Position numbers and translations under genes: made by a program. Positions 46,085-54,768 of a stretch of 64,000 bases of DNA are shown here, one piece after another. The notes beneath the pieces are model-generated. The model did no database searches, was not told where the DNA came from, and saw nothing but the letters and a program-made list of their open reading frames with translations. The stretch covers positions 1 to 64,000 of the forward strand of contig JBMNOD010000006.1 of NCBI GenBank assembly GCA_050942875.1, read 5' to 3'. The number at the start of each line of letters is the position of its first letter. Position 1 is the stretch's first letter. This DNA is from JAAZAI01 sp050942875 (GTDB lineage Bacteria > Verrucomicrobiota > Kiritimatiellia > RFP12 > UBA3636).

Positions 46085-46454
46085 GCTAAAAGGTCATTCC
46101 CGAGGTCTGGGGCAGGCCGCTTCGCGGCAGCGGCTAGCGGCTAGCCCCTAGCGACTAGCGACTAGCGACTCAATCGGGCAGGCGGCGGGGCGGGTTCGAG
46201 GCTGGACGACAAGCGTTCCGAAGCAACCCCGTCGACTGACCGATTACGATTACAATCAATGAACGGCAAGCAACGGATCTGCCGCCCATCGAGGAATCAA
46301 CCGGCTCGTCCGCCCCTGCACCCTCGCCTCCGGCGCCGCTCGATTCACCAACAGACGGCGAACGACGCCTTTCACCGCTTCAGGCTATTTTTGAAGCGGC
46401 GTCAGCTTCTTTTGAAGCCTGGACAAAGCACACCGGGGCTGTCCCCAAAAATGC
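46085..46454. repeat. CTAG arrays and module shared with the 47.1-kb region
   Basis: Tandem CTAGCGACTAG copies (about 46128-46172), then CTGCACCCTCGCCTCCGGCG and the following bases to about 46350, a ~50-bp segment repeated at about 47100-47147. A GGGGCTGTCCCC variant of the GGGGACAGACCCC element lies at about 46437. No gene is seen. Confidence 0.6.
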
Positions 46455-46745
46455 TTAACGAAGGTGTTCCCTAATCCACCGTGGATCCCGACGACAATCA
46501 AGAACCGCTCGCACACGGACAATGCCGTCATCGACTCGATAATAGACTGCAAACGGGAACCGTCTGGAGAGCAACCGATGATATCCGTGGCAGATGGCAT
46601 GAATCCCGCCATAAAGACGGAGAGAATTGATGTCGGACCAAAGCGTATCCAAGAAGTAGTCTCCTAGACCCTCGGCTTGCCGTTCATAGAAACGGTAGCC
46701 CTCCGCAAGATCCGAAGTGGCTTCCTCAAGGATTTGGACTTTCAT
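46455..46745 (-). CDS. RelE/ParE-family toxin
   Basis: 96 aa. Small toxin of the RelE/ParE fold: MKVQILEEATSDLAEGYRFYERQAEGLGDYFLDTLWSDINSL gives the two N-terminal helices, and LLSRRFPFAVYYRVDDGIVRVRAVLDCRRDPRWIREHL the beta-sheet and C-terminal part typical of plasmid-stabilisation-type members. Whether it cuts mRNA or targets gyrase is not clear from sequence. The start overlaps the end of the antitoxin gene by 20 bp; a longer in-frame start lies inside the antitoxin gene. Expected to be co-transcribed and neutralised by that antitoxin. Confidence 0.88.
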   Translation of the reverse strand: MKVQILEEATSDLAEGYRFYERQAEGLGDYFLDTLWSDINSLRLYGGIHAICHGYHRLLSRRFPFAVYYRVDDGIVRVRAVLDCRRDPRWIREHLR

Positions 46746-46968
46746 TTCCGCTTGCAATCTGCTCGCGCACCGCCCGTTTGGCTTCTTCGACTTCGAGGAA
46801 CCTCGCCGTGCCGTCCGCGACACGCTGCTCACGGACGCGCAAGACGTCGCCATGCCAGGCAGGCGCAGGAACATCCGCAGGATTGCGAACCAGATCGGCC
46901 CAGATTTCCTCGATCATCTGGAGCTTTTCCGTCACGGACATCTTCTGTAGTGGAATGGCTAATTGCAT
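46726..46968 (-). CDS. Addiction-module antitoxin (Unstab_antitox type)
   Basis: 80 aa. Matches the small acidic antitoxins that pair with RelE/ParE-like toxins: MQLAIPLQKMSVTEKLQMIEEIWADLVRNPADVPAPAWHGDVLRVREQRVADGTARFLEVEEAKRAV. The KMSVTEKLQMIEEIW opening and PAPAWHGDVLxxREQR are the family signature. Binds and inhibits the toxin encoded immediately downstream, with a 20-bp gene overlap. AAAGGGGACAAG precedes the ATG. Confidence 0.88.
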   Translation of the reverse strand: MQLAIPLQKMSVTEKLQMIEEIWADLVRNPADVPAPAWHGDVLRVREQRVADGTARFLEVEEAKRAVREQIASGNESPNP

Positions 46969-47226
46969 CTTGTCCCCTTTCTGCCCAACAAGATATCACA
47001 TCAGCCCATTGAGGGCAAGCAACCCTTCGCGCTCCCCCCAAAAAACCATGCAATCCCGCCAGCAGACAAAAAAGCCGCATTGCCAAGAAGGGTGCAAGGG
47101 ACTGCCCCTGCACCCTCGCCTCCGGCGCCGCTCGATTCACCAACAAAAAAATTGGGGACAGACCCCTTCCGCCCGGAGGTGAGGGGCGAAGGAACGACGC
47201 GCCTCAGACTGCGGTACGGAGCGACG
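46969..47226. other. Intergenic region between the toxin-antitoxin and SEFIR loci
   Basis: Holds the second copy of the CTGCACCCTCGCCTCCGGCG module (about 47100-47147) and a perfect GGGGACAGACCCC (47154-47166). No gene is seen. Confidence 0.55.
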
Positions 47227-47673
47227 CTAGTTTGCAGGCGCTTGTTCGGACTTCCTTAGTCCATTCCAGATTTGATCAACTTCCGGCGAGTCCGCGATTC
47301 GCGGCCAACCTTGCGTGCGCACAATGTTCTTGCGAAGCCCCAAGGCGGCCAAGTTCGCCTCCACATCGGACAGATTGCCCTGTGCAGATGATAGCGTCTT
47401 CATGTCCACCACGAAGTAAAATGGGTGCGTGCGATTGTCGTCCCCGCCGTGTCTGCATCTGCCCGATGCCGCTCGTGCGATGTGGGTGATCTCGGTTGCG
47501 TACGAGAAGATGATCGCTTCACCGGTGTCGATTCCGCCATCGGCGATTCGTCCCTGTGTGAGCAGAAACTGTCCCGGCGGATTCCTGTTTGGCAGCTTCA
47601 CCTCGAAATAGGTGTCTACGCTAGCTCGATCGGGAAAGTCGATGTCCTTGGAACTCAGTTTGATTATCCTCAT
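47227..47673 (-). CDS. Hypothetical partner protein of the SEFIR gene
   Basis: 148 aa, family not recognised. It begins MRIIKLSSKDIDFPDRASVDTYFEVKLPNRNPPGQFLLTQGRI and contains GEAIIFSYATEITHIARAASGRC and THPFYFVVDMKTLSSAQG; predicted mixed alpha/beta, soluble, no signal peptide. It ends QIWNGLRKSEQAPAN. AGGAG precedes the ATG at 47673; a longer open frame runs into the SEFIR gene. It follows that gene by 76 bp on the same strand and may be co-transcribed with it. The sequence YFEVKLPNRNPPGQFLLTQGRI could be part of a nucleic-acid-related fold, but I cannot name it. Confidence 0.65.
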   Translation of the reverse strand: MRIIKLSSKDIDFPDRASVDTYFEVKLPNRNPPGQFLLTQGRIADGGIDTGEAIIFSYATEITHIARAASGRCRHGGDDNRTHPFYFVVDMKTLSSAQGNLSDVEANLAALGLRKNIVRTQGWPRIADSPEVDQIWNGLRKSEQAPAN

Positions 47674-47749
47674 GGTTCTTTCTCCTGTCCGAACGACTGC
47701 ACTCACGGGCGGCGGTACGCCGTACCGTGGAGTGCTTTGTTGTGCCTCC

Positions 47750-49195
47750 TCATGGGAGCGAAGCCAGTTTGTCAACCCCCATCAGGCTGAATGGATTAAA
47801 CGATTGAAACTCCCACCTAGGAATTTGTAGTTTCTGTTCCTTGAAAGCTTCGGCGAGAGGCAGAAAATCGTCTTTGGATTCGATATCGAAGATCTGTTTC
47901 ACATTCTCGAAATACTTAGATGATTGACTACGTGCGAAGATCTCAAAAGGGCCATACTGCCGACCAGAGTAAAGCAATGTAACCGGCAACCAGCCCTGCC
48001 GACGACCTGTGCGGAGGACATCCAGACAGTCTCTCACAAAGAGGGCTAGATCAGCTTGCATAATCTGCTGAAACAGCCCTGATGCTTTGGACCTCTGTTC
48101 AAGAAGGTCAGCGTGTAGGGAGAGCCTGCGGAGTTTAAGTCGCGTGTTTCTGTGGTCCAGCGACTGCAAAAATACGCTAAGTTTTGAGAACGGCACCATC
48201 GTGTCCCGACCACGCTTTGAGTTCTGGTCAACGTAGTAGTGCTGGCGCACAAGATGGGCGACTCCATCAAAGCGCTCTGCACGTAGAAGTACAGCAACAA
48301 GATATAGAAACAGTTCGTGGACAATGAACTTGAGATTGTCGAAGTCCCAGTCTTGCCAACTGGTGACACCATCTGGCCGATCGAAGTAAGGGAAGAGTGA
48401 CTCTATGAAATAGTGCAAGGACTCCCAAGACGCTACCGTAGGGCGGTATCTCGCAATAGCAAGGAATAGTTCAATGGCTTCGTTTCGGTATGGCAGGAAC
48501 TCATCAATGCTGCGGACAACCTTCTCGTCGAACTCCTCATTGTCCTTTTCTATACGAAACCGCTCAAGATTCTCGGCAACCACCTCCACATATTCGCGGA
48601 GTGCGCCATCGCAGTAGGGTTTGTTTTCTCGTACAGCCTGCAACGCTCGCCGGAACTGGGCTGTCGCTTGAAGCGATATCGGCGCGTCGTCAGAAAGAAA
48701 CGCCGGGGCACTACCAAGCTCGGGCTTTACATGGAGAGGCTTGTCGTATATCCAGCGGAGAAGTTGCTCGAAATTCCTTGCGTACAGGTCTGGATCACTG
48801 AGGTCGATATAGACACGGGATTTGTAGTAAGCGGGGAGGAATGGTTCTCCCTTAGTGTCCCGTTGCGGCAACACGGCGACGAACTTGGTTTGATCCTGCT
48901 TCGCATAGATCTCGCCAGAAAGGATTTGCGCTTCTGTGCCAACGCCACCACTTCGGCCGTCCGCCTTTTCGGCGTAGACTTGATCACAAATCATGGCCAC
49001 CTTCTTGATCTCTGGATCTGTGACCATCTTTTCCATGAACGCGTGCGCATCATGGCCTTCCTTCAGATCCCATTTGTCTAAAATGACATCAACTCCATTC
49101 TCCCGGAGTTGGGTGGCCAACGACAGCACCCACTCCTCATGTGAGGATGAGGTCCAGCTGTATGAAATAAACAGCTTCGGTGGGTTTACTGTCAT
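47750..49195 (-). CDS. SEFIR (TIR-like) domain protein, candidate antiphage defence
   Basis: 481 aa. The N-terminal ~150 residues are a SEFIR/TIR-type domain: PPKLFISYSWTSSSHEEWVLSLATQLRENGVDVILDKWDLKEGHDAHAFMEKMV, followed by KKVAMICDQVYAEKADGRSGGVGTEAQIL, with FVAVLPQRD and LPAYYKSRVYIDLSD later. The remaining ~330 residues are helical with no recognised domain and probably act as sensor or oligomerisation part. Bacterial SEFIR proteins have been described as NAD-depleting abortive-infection defence genes. The ribosome-binding site AAGGAG precedes the ATG. The codon use is less GC-rich than in the housekeeping genes here, consistent with transfer. Confidence 0.85.
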   Translation of the reverse strand: MTVNPPKLFISYSWTSSSHEEWVLSLATQLRENGVDVILDKWDLKEGHDAHAFMEKMVTDPEIKKVAMICDQVYAEKADGRSGGVGTEAQILSGEIYAKQDQTKFVAVLPQRDTKGEPFLPAYYKSRVYIDLSDPDLYARNFEQLLRWIYDKPLHVKPELGSAPAFLSDDAPISLQATAQFRRALQAVRENKPYCDGALREYVEVVAENLERFRIEKDNEEFDEKVVRSIDEFLPYRNEAIELFLAIARYRPTVASWESLHYFIESLFPYFDRPDGVTSWQDWDFDNLKFIVHELFLYLVAVLLRAERFDGVAHLVRQHYYVDQNSKRGRDTMVPFSKLSVFLQSLDHRNTRLKLRRLSLHADLLEQRSKASGLFQQIMQADLALFVRDCLDVLRTGRRQGWLPVTLLYSGRQYGPFEIFARSQSSKYFENVKQIFDIESKDDFLPLAEAFKEQKLQIPRWEFQSFNPFSLMGVDKLASLP

Positions 49196-49336
49196 CTTGT
49201 CATCTCCTTTCTGTCATTCCGGGCAAAACAGTGTTATTGAGCCTACCTCGCGAAGGCGGGTAGTTCCCATTAACTACTAAATGATGTTCGTTCTGACGGC
49301 TACGGTCAAGCGCACATTACATTGCTCGGCAACCCC

Positions 49337-49660
49337 TTAATCTTTGGTCTTGCCTTTAAGGCAGGCTTTATGCAAACTGTTGAAGTAGTCTTTGTGAGGG
49401 TTTATGGTTTTAAAGACGGGCCCCTTTTTTGCATTTTCGATCGTTTGCTTGAGCATTCTCCCATACGATGCCGGGTAATGCCTTTTGTAAAACGCAAGGT
49501 TCGAGGCCCGGATGCGCTGATACCAGAAACGATCGTCGTCAACTGGACGCCCTCGGGTCACGCAAACATAGCATTCCGTTTCCGAACAAGAGAATTTTTC
49601 AAGCCACGCTCGAAATTCTTGCCGAGACGTTACGTCCAACTTGTTTTTATGTTCCATCAT
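49337..49660 (-). pseudogene. OmdA/YdeI-family gene, copy with internal deletion
   Basis: 107-residue remnant of the gene at 49969-50547. Residues 1-~47 (MMEHKNKLDVTSRQEFRAWLEKFSCSETECYVCVTRGRPVDDDRFWY) are identical to the full copy. About 90-100 internal residues are then missing and the sequence rejoins at QRIRASNLAFYK. The junction lies at an ATAC shared by both break points, as expected for deletion between short direct repeats. The C-terminus (GPVFKTINPHKDYF) differs from the intact copy. Probably non-functional. Confidence 0.75.
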
Positions 49661-49714
49661 GTCCTTTCCCTCGAATCCGCAGGAAGGATATCCCATGCGA
49701 AACGCCCGAGTCAA

Positions 49715-49968
49715 CCGGAACCATAAAAAAATTGGGGGACAGACCCCTTCCGCCCGTGTCGAACTCAGCGGCTAGCGGCTAGAGCGACTTGAGAAATAAT
49801 ATCGCCGCACGATTTGAACTAGGATTCGGCGTTTTGGAGCTGGAGGATAGAATATGGACACGGATTTTCTTAAACCGCTCTATGAAGGGAGTTTTAGATT
49901 TGTGATTTGTGATTTGCCGCGAGGCAGCTTTGTCGCAAACTTTGTCGGACCATGGGGGTTGAACAGAA
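49715..49968. repeat. Duplicated downstream segment, first copy
   Basis: Contains GGGGACAGACCCC (49735-49747), a CAGCGGCTAGCGGCTAG unit and a ~110-bp AT-richer tail. The first ~150 bp are repeated almost exactly at about 50600-50765. AGCTTTGTCGCAAACTTTGTCG repeats lie at about 49926. Confidence 0.65.
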
Positions 49969-50547
49969 TCAGGGAACTTCCAGCAATCTCCCATAATCAT
50001 TCCAGTTGCCGCACGTTTTCCCCTTTTTTGCATTCTCGATCGTTTGCTTGAGCATTCTCCCATACGATGCCGGGTAATGCTTTTTGTAAAACGCAAGGTT
50101 CGATGCCCGGATTCGCTGATACAGGGGGTGGAAGGATTTGAAAGCCGACCAAACCCGGGCGTTTTTCAAGGCGGCCTCGACCTCCTTGTCGATTGTGAAA
50201 GCACCGGGCTCCATCGCAGGCAAAACGGCGCGCCCGGCATCGGTCATCAACCCCAGTTTTTCGAGTCTTCGCACGCGCACTTTATTCAATTCAGTCCAAT
50301 TGCCGTTCTTGCGCCTGGGGGAAAACCGCTGCATCTTTTTCCCATCGATCATTCTGATGGTGCTGTCAATCCATCCAAAACACAGCGCTTCTTCGACGGC
50401 ATCCAAATACCAGAAACGATCGTCGTCAACTGGACGCCCTCGGGTCACGCAAACATAGCATTCCGTTTCCGAACAAGAGAATTTTTCAAGCCACGCTCGA
50501 AATTCTTGCCGAGACGTTACGTCCAACTTGTTTTTATGTTCCATCAT
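49969..50547 (-). CDS. OmdA/YdeI-family protein (intact copy)
   Basis: 192 aa from the ATG at 50547 with GAGGG and AAAGGA upstream. Family of YdeI / OmpD-associated bacteriocin-protection-like proteins: DVTSRQEFRAWLEKF, FWYLDAVEEALCFGWIDSTIRMIDGKKMQRFSPRRKNGNWTELNKVRVRRLEKLGLMTDAGRA, and RIRASNLAFYKKHYPASYGRMLKQTIENAKKGKTC. Soluble and mostly helical; the biochemical role is unknown, and links to protection against antimicrobial peptides come from a few enterobacterial members. A deleted duplicate lies immediately to its left on the same strand. Confidence 0.83.
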   Translation of the reverse strand: MMEHKNKLDVTSRQEFRAWLEKFSCSETECYVCVTRGRPVDDDRFWYLDAVEEALCFGWIDSTIRMIDGKKMQRFSPRRKNGNWTELNKVRVRRLEKLGLMTDAGRAVLPAMEPGAFTIDKEVEAALKNARVWSAFKSFHPLYQRIRASNLAFYKKHYPASYGRMLKQTIENAKKGKTCGNWNDYGRLLEVP

Positions 50548-51338
50548 GTCCTTTCCCTCGAATCCGCAGGAAGGATATCCCATGCGAAACGCCCGAGTCA
50601 ACCGGAACCATAAAAAAATTGGGGGACAGACCCCTTCCGCCCGTGTCGAACTCAGCGGCTAGCGGCTAGAGCGACTTGAGAAATAGTATAGCCGCACAAT
50701 TTGAATTAGGATTCGGCGTTTTGGAGCTGGAGGATAGAATGTGGACACGTATTTTCTTAAACCGCTCTAGAGGTTAGATCAGCCGGATCAGACCGATCAT
50801 TGATTTTGCGCAGCCCAGTGGACGCGGCGTCCTCGCCGCGTGGCAAAGTACCAACCCGGCTACGACGGGTTGCCCACTCGCCCTGGAAGGGCGCTCCGAG
50901 GCAGGGGCGACGCCGTCCTCGGCGGGCTCCAGCGTTCCGGCTCTTCGTTCGCCCATTGTGAACCGTGTCGTTGGGGACCGCGGTCTCCGCGGGCAATGGA
51001 CATAGGGGCACGGGTTTTCCAACCCGTGAACGACCACGGACAGGAATGTCCGTGCCCCTGGTTCCCAACCGCACCGCGCCGAAGCGCGGGCGAAGGGCGG
51101 CTCGCCGGGACGGCGCCACCCCACCCTGCCACCACCATAATCTTGAAAAAAAATTCAAGATTATGGAAATCCAGCAAAGCCCTGAAGGAGCATCCCCAAT
51201 ATCGTACGGGCGGGGCTTTGCCCCCGCCCCGGGGCTTCGTCCCCGCCCCCAGGGGCAAGCGAAGCGCCGCCCCGGGCTGCCGAAAGCAAGACGGCGCGGC
51301 CTGAAGGGGCGCTTCAAGCCGCCGTCAGGGAACTGCCG
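50548..51338. repeat. Intergenic repeat island
   Basis: No convincing gene. It has GGGGACAGACCCC (50622-50634), a CTAG unit, the second copy of the segment after the OmdA gene, a TGGACGCGGCGTCCTCGCCG palindrome (50820), a GGGGCACGGGTTTTCCAACC inverted repeat (51006), a TAATCTT hairpin (51135-51166) and REP-like GGGGCTTCGTCCCCGCC units (51204-51260). Confidence 0.75.
51135..51166. repeat. TAATCT hairpin element (T/A variant)
   Basis: Perfect 13-bp arms CCATAATCTTGAA/TTCAAGATTATGG; the variable seventh pair is T-A. Confidence 0.75.
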
Positions 51339-51725
51339 CTAAAAACGTTGCGGATCAGGCACGGCCTTTGGGCTGTCGCCTGCAGGAGCTTGTCGGGGAC
51401 GCTTCCTTTCGATCGCCTCCCTGAGTTCGGCAAGCTCGTCCTTCCCGTGCCGGATGTCGTTCCGATCTCGCAGGACATCGACCTCTGCCGCGCTCTGGAG
51501 CAACAGGTCGATGACGTCGCCACGCGTGTTTTCATCTACACCCTCGATTCTCTCCGCGATGGCCACCTGCTTTTCGCGCATGCTGACTTGCTGCCGCCAG
51601 AGGTCGGCGCGGAGGTTGCGAAGCTCGGAGTTCTGAAAGCAAAACTGCCGCCACAGCCACCACAGGCAGACAAGCAACCCGACCGTGATGCACCATGAGA
51701 CTGCCATTGCGATGTTCTTCTTCAT
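51339..51725 (-). CDS. Hypothetical membrane-anchored coiled-coil protein
   Basis: 128 aa. One membrane helix at residues ~5-25 (IAMAVSWCITVGLLVCLWWLW), then a charged helical region with heptad character (ELRNLRADLWRQQVSMREKQVAIAERI and DELAELREAIERKRP) and a Pro-rich tail. It is probably anchored in the inner membrane, with the coiled coil on one side. The ATG at 51725 has GGAG seven bases upstream; earlier in-frame ATGs exist. Flanked by repeat islands with no operon partner. Function unknown. Confidence 0.6.
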   Translation of the reverse strand: MKKNIAMAVSWCITVGLLVCLWWLWRQFCFQNSELRNLRADLWRQQVSMREKQVAIAERIEGVDENTRGDVIDLLLQSAAEVDVLRDRNDIRHGKDELAELREAIERKRPRQAPAGDSPKAVPDPQRF

Positions 51726-52103
51726 CTTCTCACTCCCCCGTTTCATAATCGGCAACACCCCAAGTGCGAAAGGAGTCTACATCCATCCGGCCGAGGTTGT
51801 CAACAAAGGGATTTTGGGGATCACGGCGCCAGCGTCAGCACCCTGCCACGCGCCAAAGGCGAACGGGGCGAAACGCAGCGGGGACGCCACATCCACCGGA
51901 CTTCGCGCACAAGGTTCGTAATGGTGCCGCAAGGCGCTGTGGCGCATGAAGTTCCATGGAGTGGCGAACACCCCGCCGAGAACCTGTCTGCCAACAGGCA
52001 GGCGGCGGTCTCCAGCGGTCTCCGCGACCAAGTTTCAAGTTTCAAGTTTCCAACTTCAAATTTCAAGTTCCAAGTTTCTGCGTCAACGTGTATACTCTGG
52101 CGC
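51726..52103. other. Intergenic region before the peptide-binding protein gene
   Basis: Contains a degenerate GACGCCACATCCACC palindrome copy (about 51870) and an array of the 7-mer TTTCAAG/TTCCAAG (52029-52075) just upstream of the next gene's -10 box. No gene is seen. Confidence 0.5.
52091..52096 (+). promoter_or_regulatory. Possible -10 box placing the start site at the ATG
   Basis: TATACT lies only 7 bp before the ATG at 52104, with TTCCAA 17 bp upstream of it. This would give a leaderless or nearly leaderless mRNA. The ATG lacks a good ribosome-binding site, which agrees. Confidence 0.35.
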
Positions 52104-53855
52104 ATGTTCTGGATGAAGGCAGTTTTAGGGTTGTTTTGCGGGCTGGCGACGTCGGCGGCGGTTGCCGCGGATGCCGCCGGGGAGCGGTCGTACCCGGAAA
52201 GCGGCTGGAAGCCGGCGCCGAGCCGGCACGCCTCGCCGCGCGCGGCAAGGGGCGGGCGGATTGTCGTCGCCGCGGGGAGCGTGCCGAGGAGCCTGAATCC
52301 GCTGCTCGACAACAACGTCTTCAGCTCACGCGTCTTCGGGTTCATGTACGAGTCGTTGCTGGGCATGGACGACGACACGGGCGAGTACGCGCCGGGGCTC
52401 GCCTCGCAGTGGACGGTCTCGGGGGACGGGCGGGTCTTCACCTTCACGATCGACCCGGAGGCGCGGTGGAGCGACGGGCGGCCCGTCACGGCGGAGGACG
52501 TCAAGTGGACGTTCGACGCGATTCTGGATCCCGCCAATCTCACGGGGCCGTACAAGGTGGCGTTGCAGACGTTCGCGGCGACGCCGCCGGAGGTGCTGGC
52601 GCCGGACCGCATCCGGTTCACGGCGGGGGAGGAGCATTGGCGCAACCTCGGAGCCGTCGGCGGCTTCCCCGTCCTGCCTTCGCACCGTTTCGCCGGGCGG
52701 GACTTCAACACGCTGAACTTCGAGTTCCCGGTCGTCTCGGGGCCGTACCGGCTGGGGACGATGAAGGAAAACGTGTCGTTGCAGATGGTGCGTCGCGACG
52801 ACTGGTGGGCGGACGCGAAGCCGTGGAACTGGCATTTGCTCAACTTCGAGGTGATCGAGTTCCGCTTCTTTTCGGATCCCGAAAATGCGTGGGACGCGTT
52901 TCGGAAGGGGCTTTTCGACTACTACCCCGTCTATACGGCGCGGATCTGGGTGCAGGAGACGCACGGGGAGCGTTTCGACCGCAACTGGATCGTGAAGCGC
53001 GCGGTTCGCAACCAGGCGCCGGTCGGCTTCCAGGGCTTCGCGATGAATTTGCGGCGCAAGCCCTACGACGACGCGCGGGTGCGCCAGGCGCTGGCGCATC
53101 TGCTGGATCGCGAGACGCTGAACGCCACGATGATGCATGGGCAGTACTTCCTCCATCGTTCGTACTTCGAGGATCTCTACGACGCGGAGCATCCGTGCCC
53201 GAACCCGTTCTTTGAATTCAACCCCGACAAGGCGCGGGCGTTGCTGGTCGAGGCCGGGTGGGCGCCGGACCCCGCCACCGGGCTGCTCGTCAAGGACGGC
53301 CGGCCGCTCGTCGTGAAGTTCCTTTCCAACGGCGGGACGGCGGAGAAGTTCCTGGCGCGGTACAAAACGGACCTTGCCGCCGTCGGCATCGGCCTGGAGA
53401 TGGAGCGCAAGGACTGGGCGGCCTGGGCGCGCGACATGGACGCCTTCAATTTCGACATGACGTGGGCCGCGTGGTCCGCGGGCTTGCGCAAGGATCCCGA
53501 GGGCATGTGGTCTTCCGCCCAGGCCGCGGCCGAGGGCGGCAACAACATCACGGGCTTCGCGGATTCGCGGGTGGACGCGCTCGTCGAACGGCAGAAGACG
53601 ATCTTCTCGCTGGCGGAGCGCAACGACATTTGCCGGAAGATCGACGGCATCGTCACCGAGGCGGTGCCGTACATCCTGCTCTGGAACACGGACGCCAAGC
53701 GGATGCTCTGGTGGAACAAGTTCGGCGTGCCGGAGGGCGTGCTCTCGAAATACGGCAGCGCGGACGACGCGCTCGTCTATTGGTGGTACGATGCCGACGC
53801 GGCGGAGGCGCTCAAGGACGCCATGGCGCGCGGGCTTTCCCTGCCCGAACCCTGA
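52104..53855 (+). CDS. ABC transporter substrate-binding protein, family 5 (peptide/nickel type)
   Basis: 583 aa. Signal peptide at residues 1-~22 (FWMKAVLGLFCGLATSAAVAADA); no lipobox Cys is seen. SBP_bac_5 pattern: GGRIVVAAGSVPRSLNPLLDNNVFSSRVFGFMYESLLGMDDDTGEYAPGLASQWTVS, DGRVFTFTIDPEARWSDGRPVTAEDVKWTFDAILDP, and GFAMNLRRKPYDDARVRQALAHLLDRETLN. The C-terminal half retains LARYKTDLAAVGIGLEMERKDW and the VDALVERQ block. Binds oligopeptides or related ligands in the periplasm. No permease or ATPase genes are adjacent, so its transporter must be encoded elsewhere. An upstream open frame to 51921 is not supported by a ribosome-binding site. Confidence 0.88.
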   Translation: MFWMKAVLGLFCGLATSAAVAADAAGERSYPESGWKPAPSRHASPRAARGGRIVVAAGSVPRSLNPLLDNNVFSSRVFGFMYESLLGMDDDTGEYAPGLASQWTVSGDGRVFTFTIDPEARWSDGRPVTAEDVKWTFDAILDPANLTGPYKVALQTFAATPPEVLAPDRIRFTAGEEHWRNLGAVGGFPVLPSHRFAGRDFNTLNFEFPVVSGPYRLGTMKENVSLQMVRRDDWWADAKPWNWHLLNFEVIEFRFFSDPENAWDAFRKGLFDYYPVYTARIWVQETHGERFDRNWIVKRAVRNQAPVGFQGFAMNLRRKPYDDARVRQALAHLLDRETLNATMMHGQYFLHRSYFEDLYDAEHPCPNPFFEFNPDKARALLVEAGWAPDPATGLLVKDGRPLVVKFLSNGGTAEKFLARYKTDLAAVGIGLEMERKDWAAWARDMDAFNFDMTWAAWSAGLRKDPEGMWSSAQAAAEGGNNITGFADSRVDALVERQKTIFSLAERNDICRKIDGIVTEAVPYILLWNTDAKRMLWWNKFGVPEGVLSKYGSADDALVYWWYDADAAEALKDAMARGLSLPEP

Positions 53856-53887
53856 ACTTCCCAACCTCGGATTGAGAGGGCGATGAA

Positions 53888-54724
53888 ATGAACGATGACA
53901 AAGTGACGTGGCCCTGCCGCGACAGGACGGTGACGCTGGCGTGCCCGGCGGTGATGGGGATTCTCAATGTCACCCCGGATTCGTTTTCGGACGGCGGCAA
54001 GCACGACGACCTTGACGCGGCGCTGGCGCATGCGGCGCGGATGCTTGAGGAGGGCGCGGCGATTCTGGACGTGGGCGGGGAATCGACGCGGCCCGGCTTC
54101 ACGCCCGTGCCGGCCGAAGAGGAGAAGCGGCGCCTGCTGCCGGTGGTGCGCGAGCTGCGGCGGGCGTTCCCTGACTGCGTGATTTCGATCGACACGATGA
54201 AGGCGAGCGTGGCCGAGGCGACGCTGGAGGCGGGGGCGGACATCATCAACGACGTCGCCGGGCTTGCCGATCCGCGGATGGCGGCCGTGGTGCGCGACAC
54301 GGGCGCGGGCTACGTGCTCATGCACGGGTACGCCGAGCACGCCGGGGCGCCGCGGGCGGAGGGCCCCGGCCGGCTGGGCGCGTGGATGGCGGAGGGGACG
54401 GAGCGGCTTCTGGCGAGGGCGCTCGCCGGGGGGATCGCCCGCGAGCGGATCGTCCTCGACCCGGGCTTTGGCTTCGGCAAGAAGCGAGCCGAGAACGCGG
54501 AAGCGCTCCAGGCGGTGCCGCTGCTGATCCAGCGCTTCGGGCTCCCGATGCTCATCGGCGCTTCGCGCAAGCATTTCGTCAACGGGCTTCATCCCGAGGC
54601 GGGCGGGGACGCCGTCAAGGCCAGCGTCGCCTTCGCCGTCGATGCGCTGCGTCTTGGGGGGCGGATTTTCCGTGTCCACGACGTGCTTGAGTCTTGCACT
54701 GCGCTCGCAAATGCATTACAATAG
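53888..54724 (+). CDS. folP: Dihydropteroate synthase
   Basis: 278 aa. Condenses pterin pyrophosphate with p-aminobenzoate in folate synthesis, and is the sulfonamide target. Signatures: VMGILNVTPDSFSDGGKH (residues ~21-38), AAILDVGGESTRPGFTPV, ISIDTMKASVAEATLEAGADIINDVAGL, ERIVLDPGFGFGKKRAENAEAL and LIGASRKHF. All pterin- and phosphate-binding residues of the motifs appear intact. AGAGGGCGATGAA precedes the ATG. It is followed directly by cdaA; a folP-cdaA pair is common in Bacteroidetes and PVC bacteria. Confidence 0.97.
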   Translation: MNDDKVTWPCRDRTVTLACPAVMGILNVTPDSFSDGGKHDDLDAALAHAARMLEEGAAILDVGGESTRPGFTPVPAEEEKRRLLPVVRELRRAFPDCVISIDTMKASVAEATLEAGADIINDVAGLADPRMAAVVRDTGAGYVLMHGYAEHAGAPRAEGPGRLGAWMAEGTERLLARALAGGIARERIVLDPGFGFGKKRAENAEALQAVPLLIQRFGLPMLIGASRKHFVNGLHPEAGGDAVKASVAFAVDALRLGGRIFRVHDVLESCTALANALQ

Positions 54725-54768
54725 ACGGACATAGAGATGACGCAGCGCCGTTGGCCGGTCGGAACGGG

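Noticed and set aside
50757..51317. 186-codon minus-strand open frame
   Set aside because: Composed of translated repeats (GGGGCACGGG, TGGACGCGGCG and REP-like units), with no domain.
52326..53864. 512-codon minus-strand open frame
   Set aside because: Antisense shadow of the substrate-binding protein gene.
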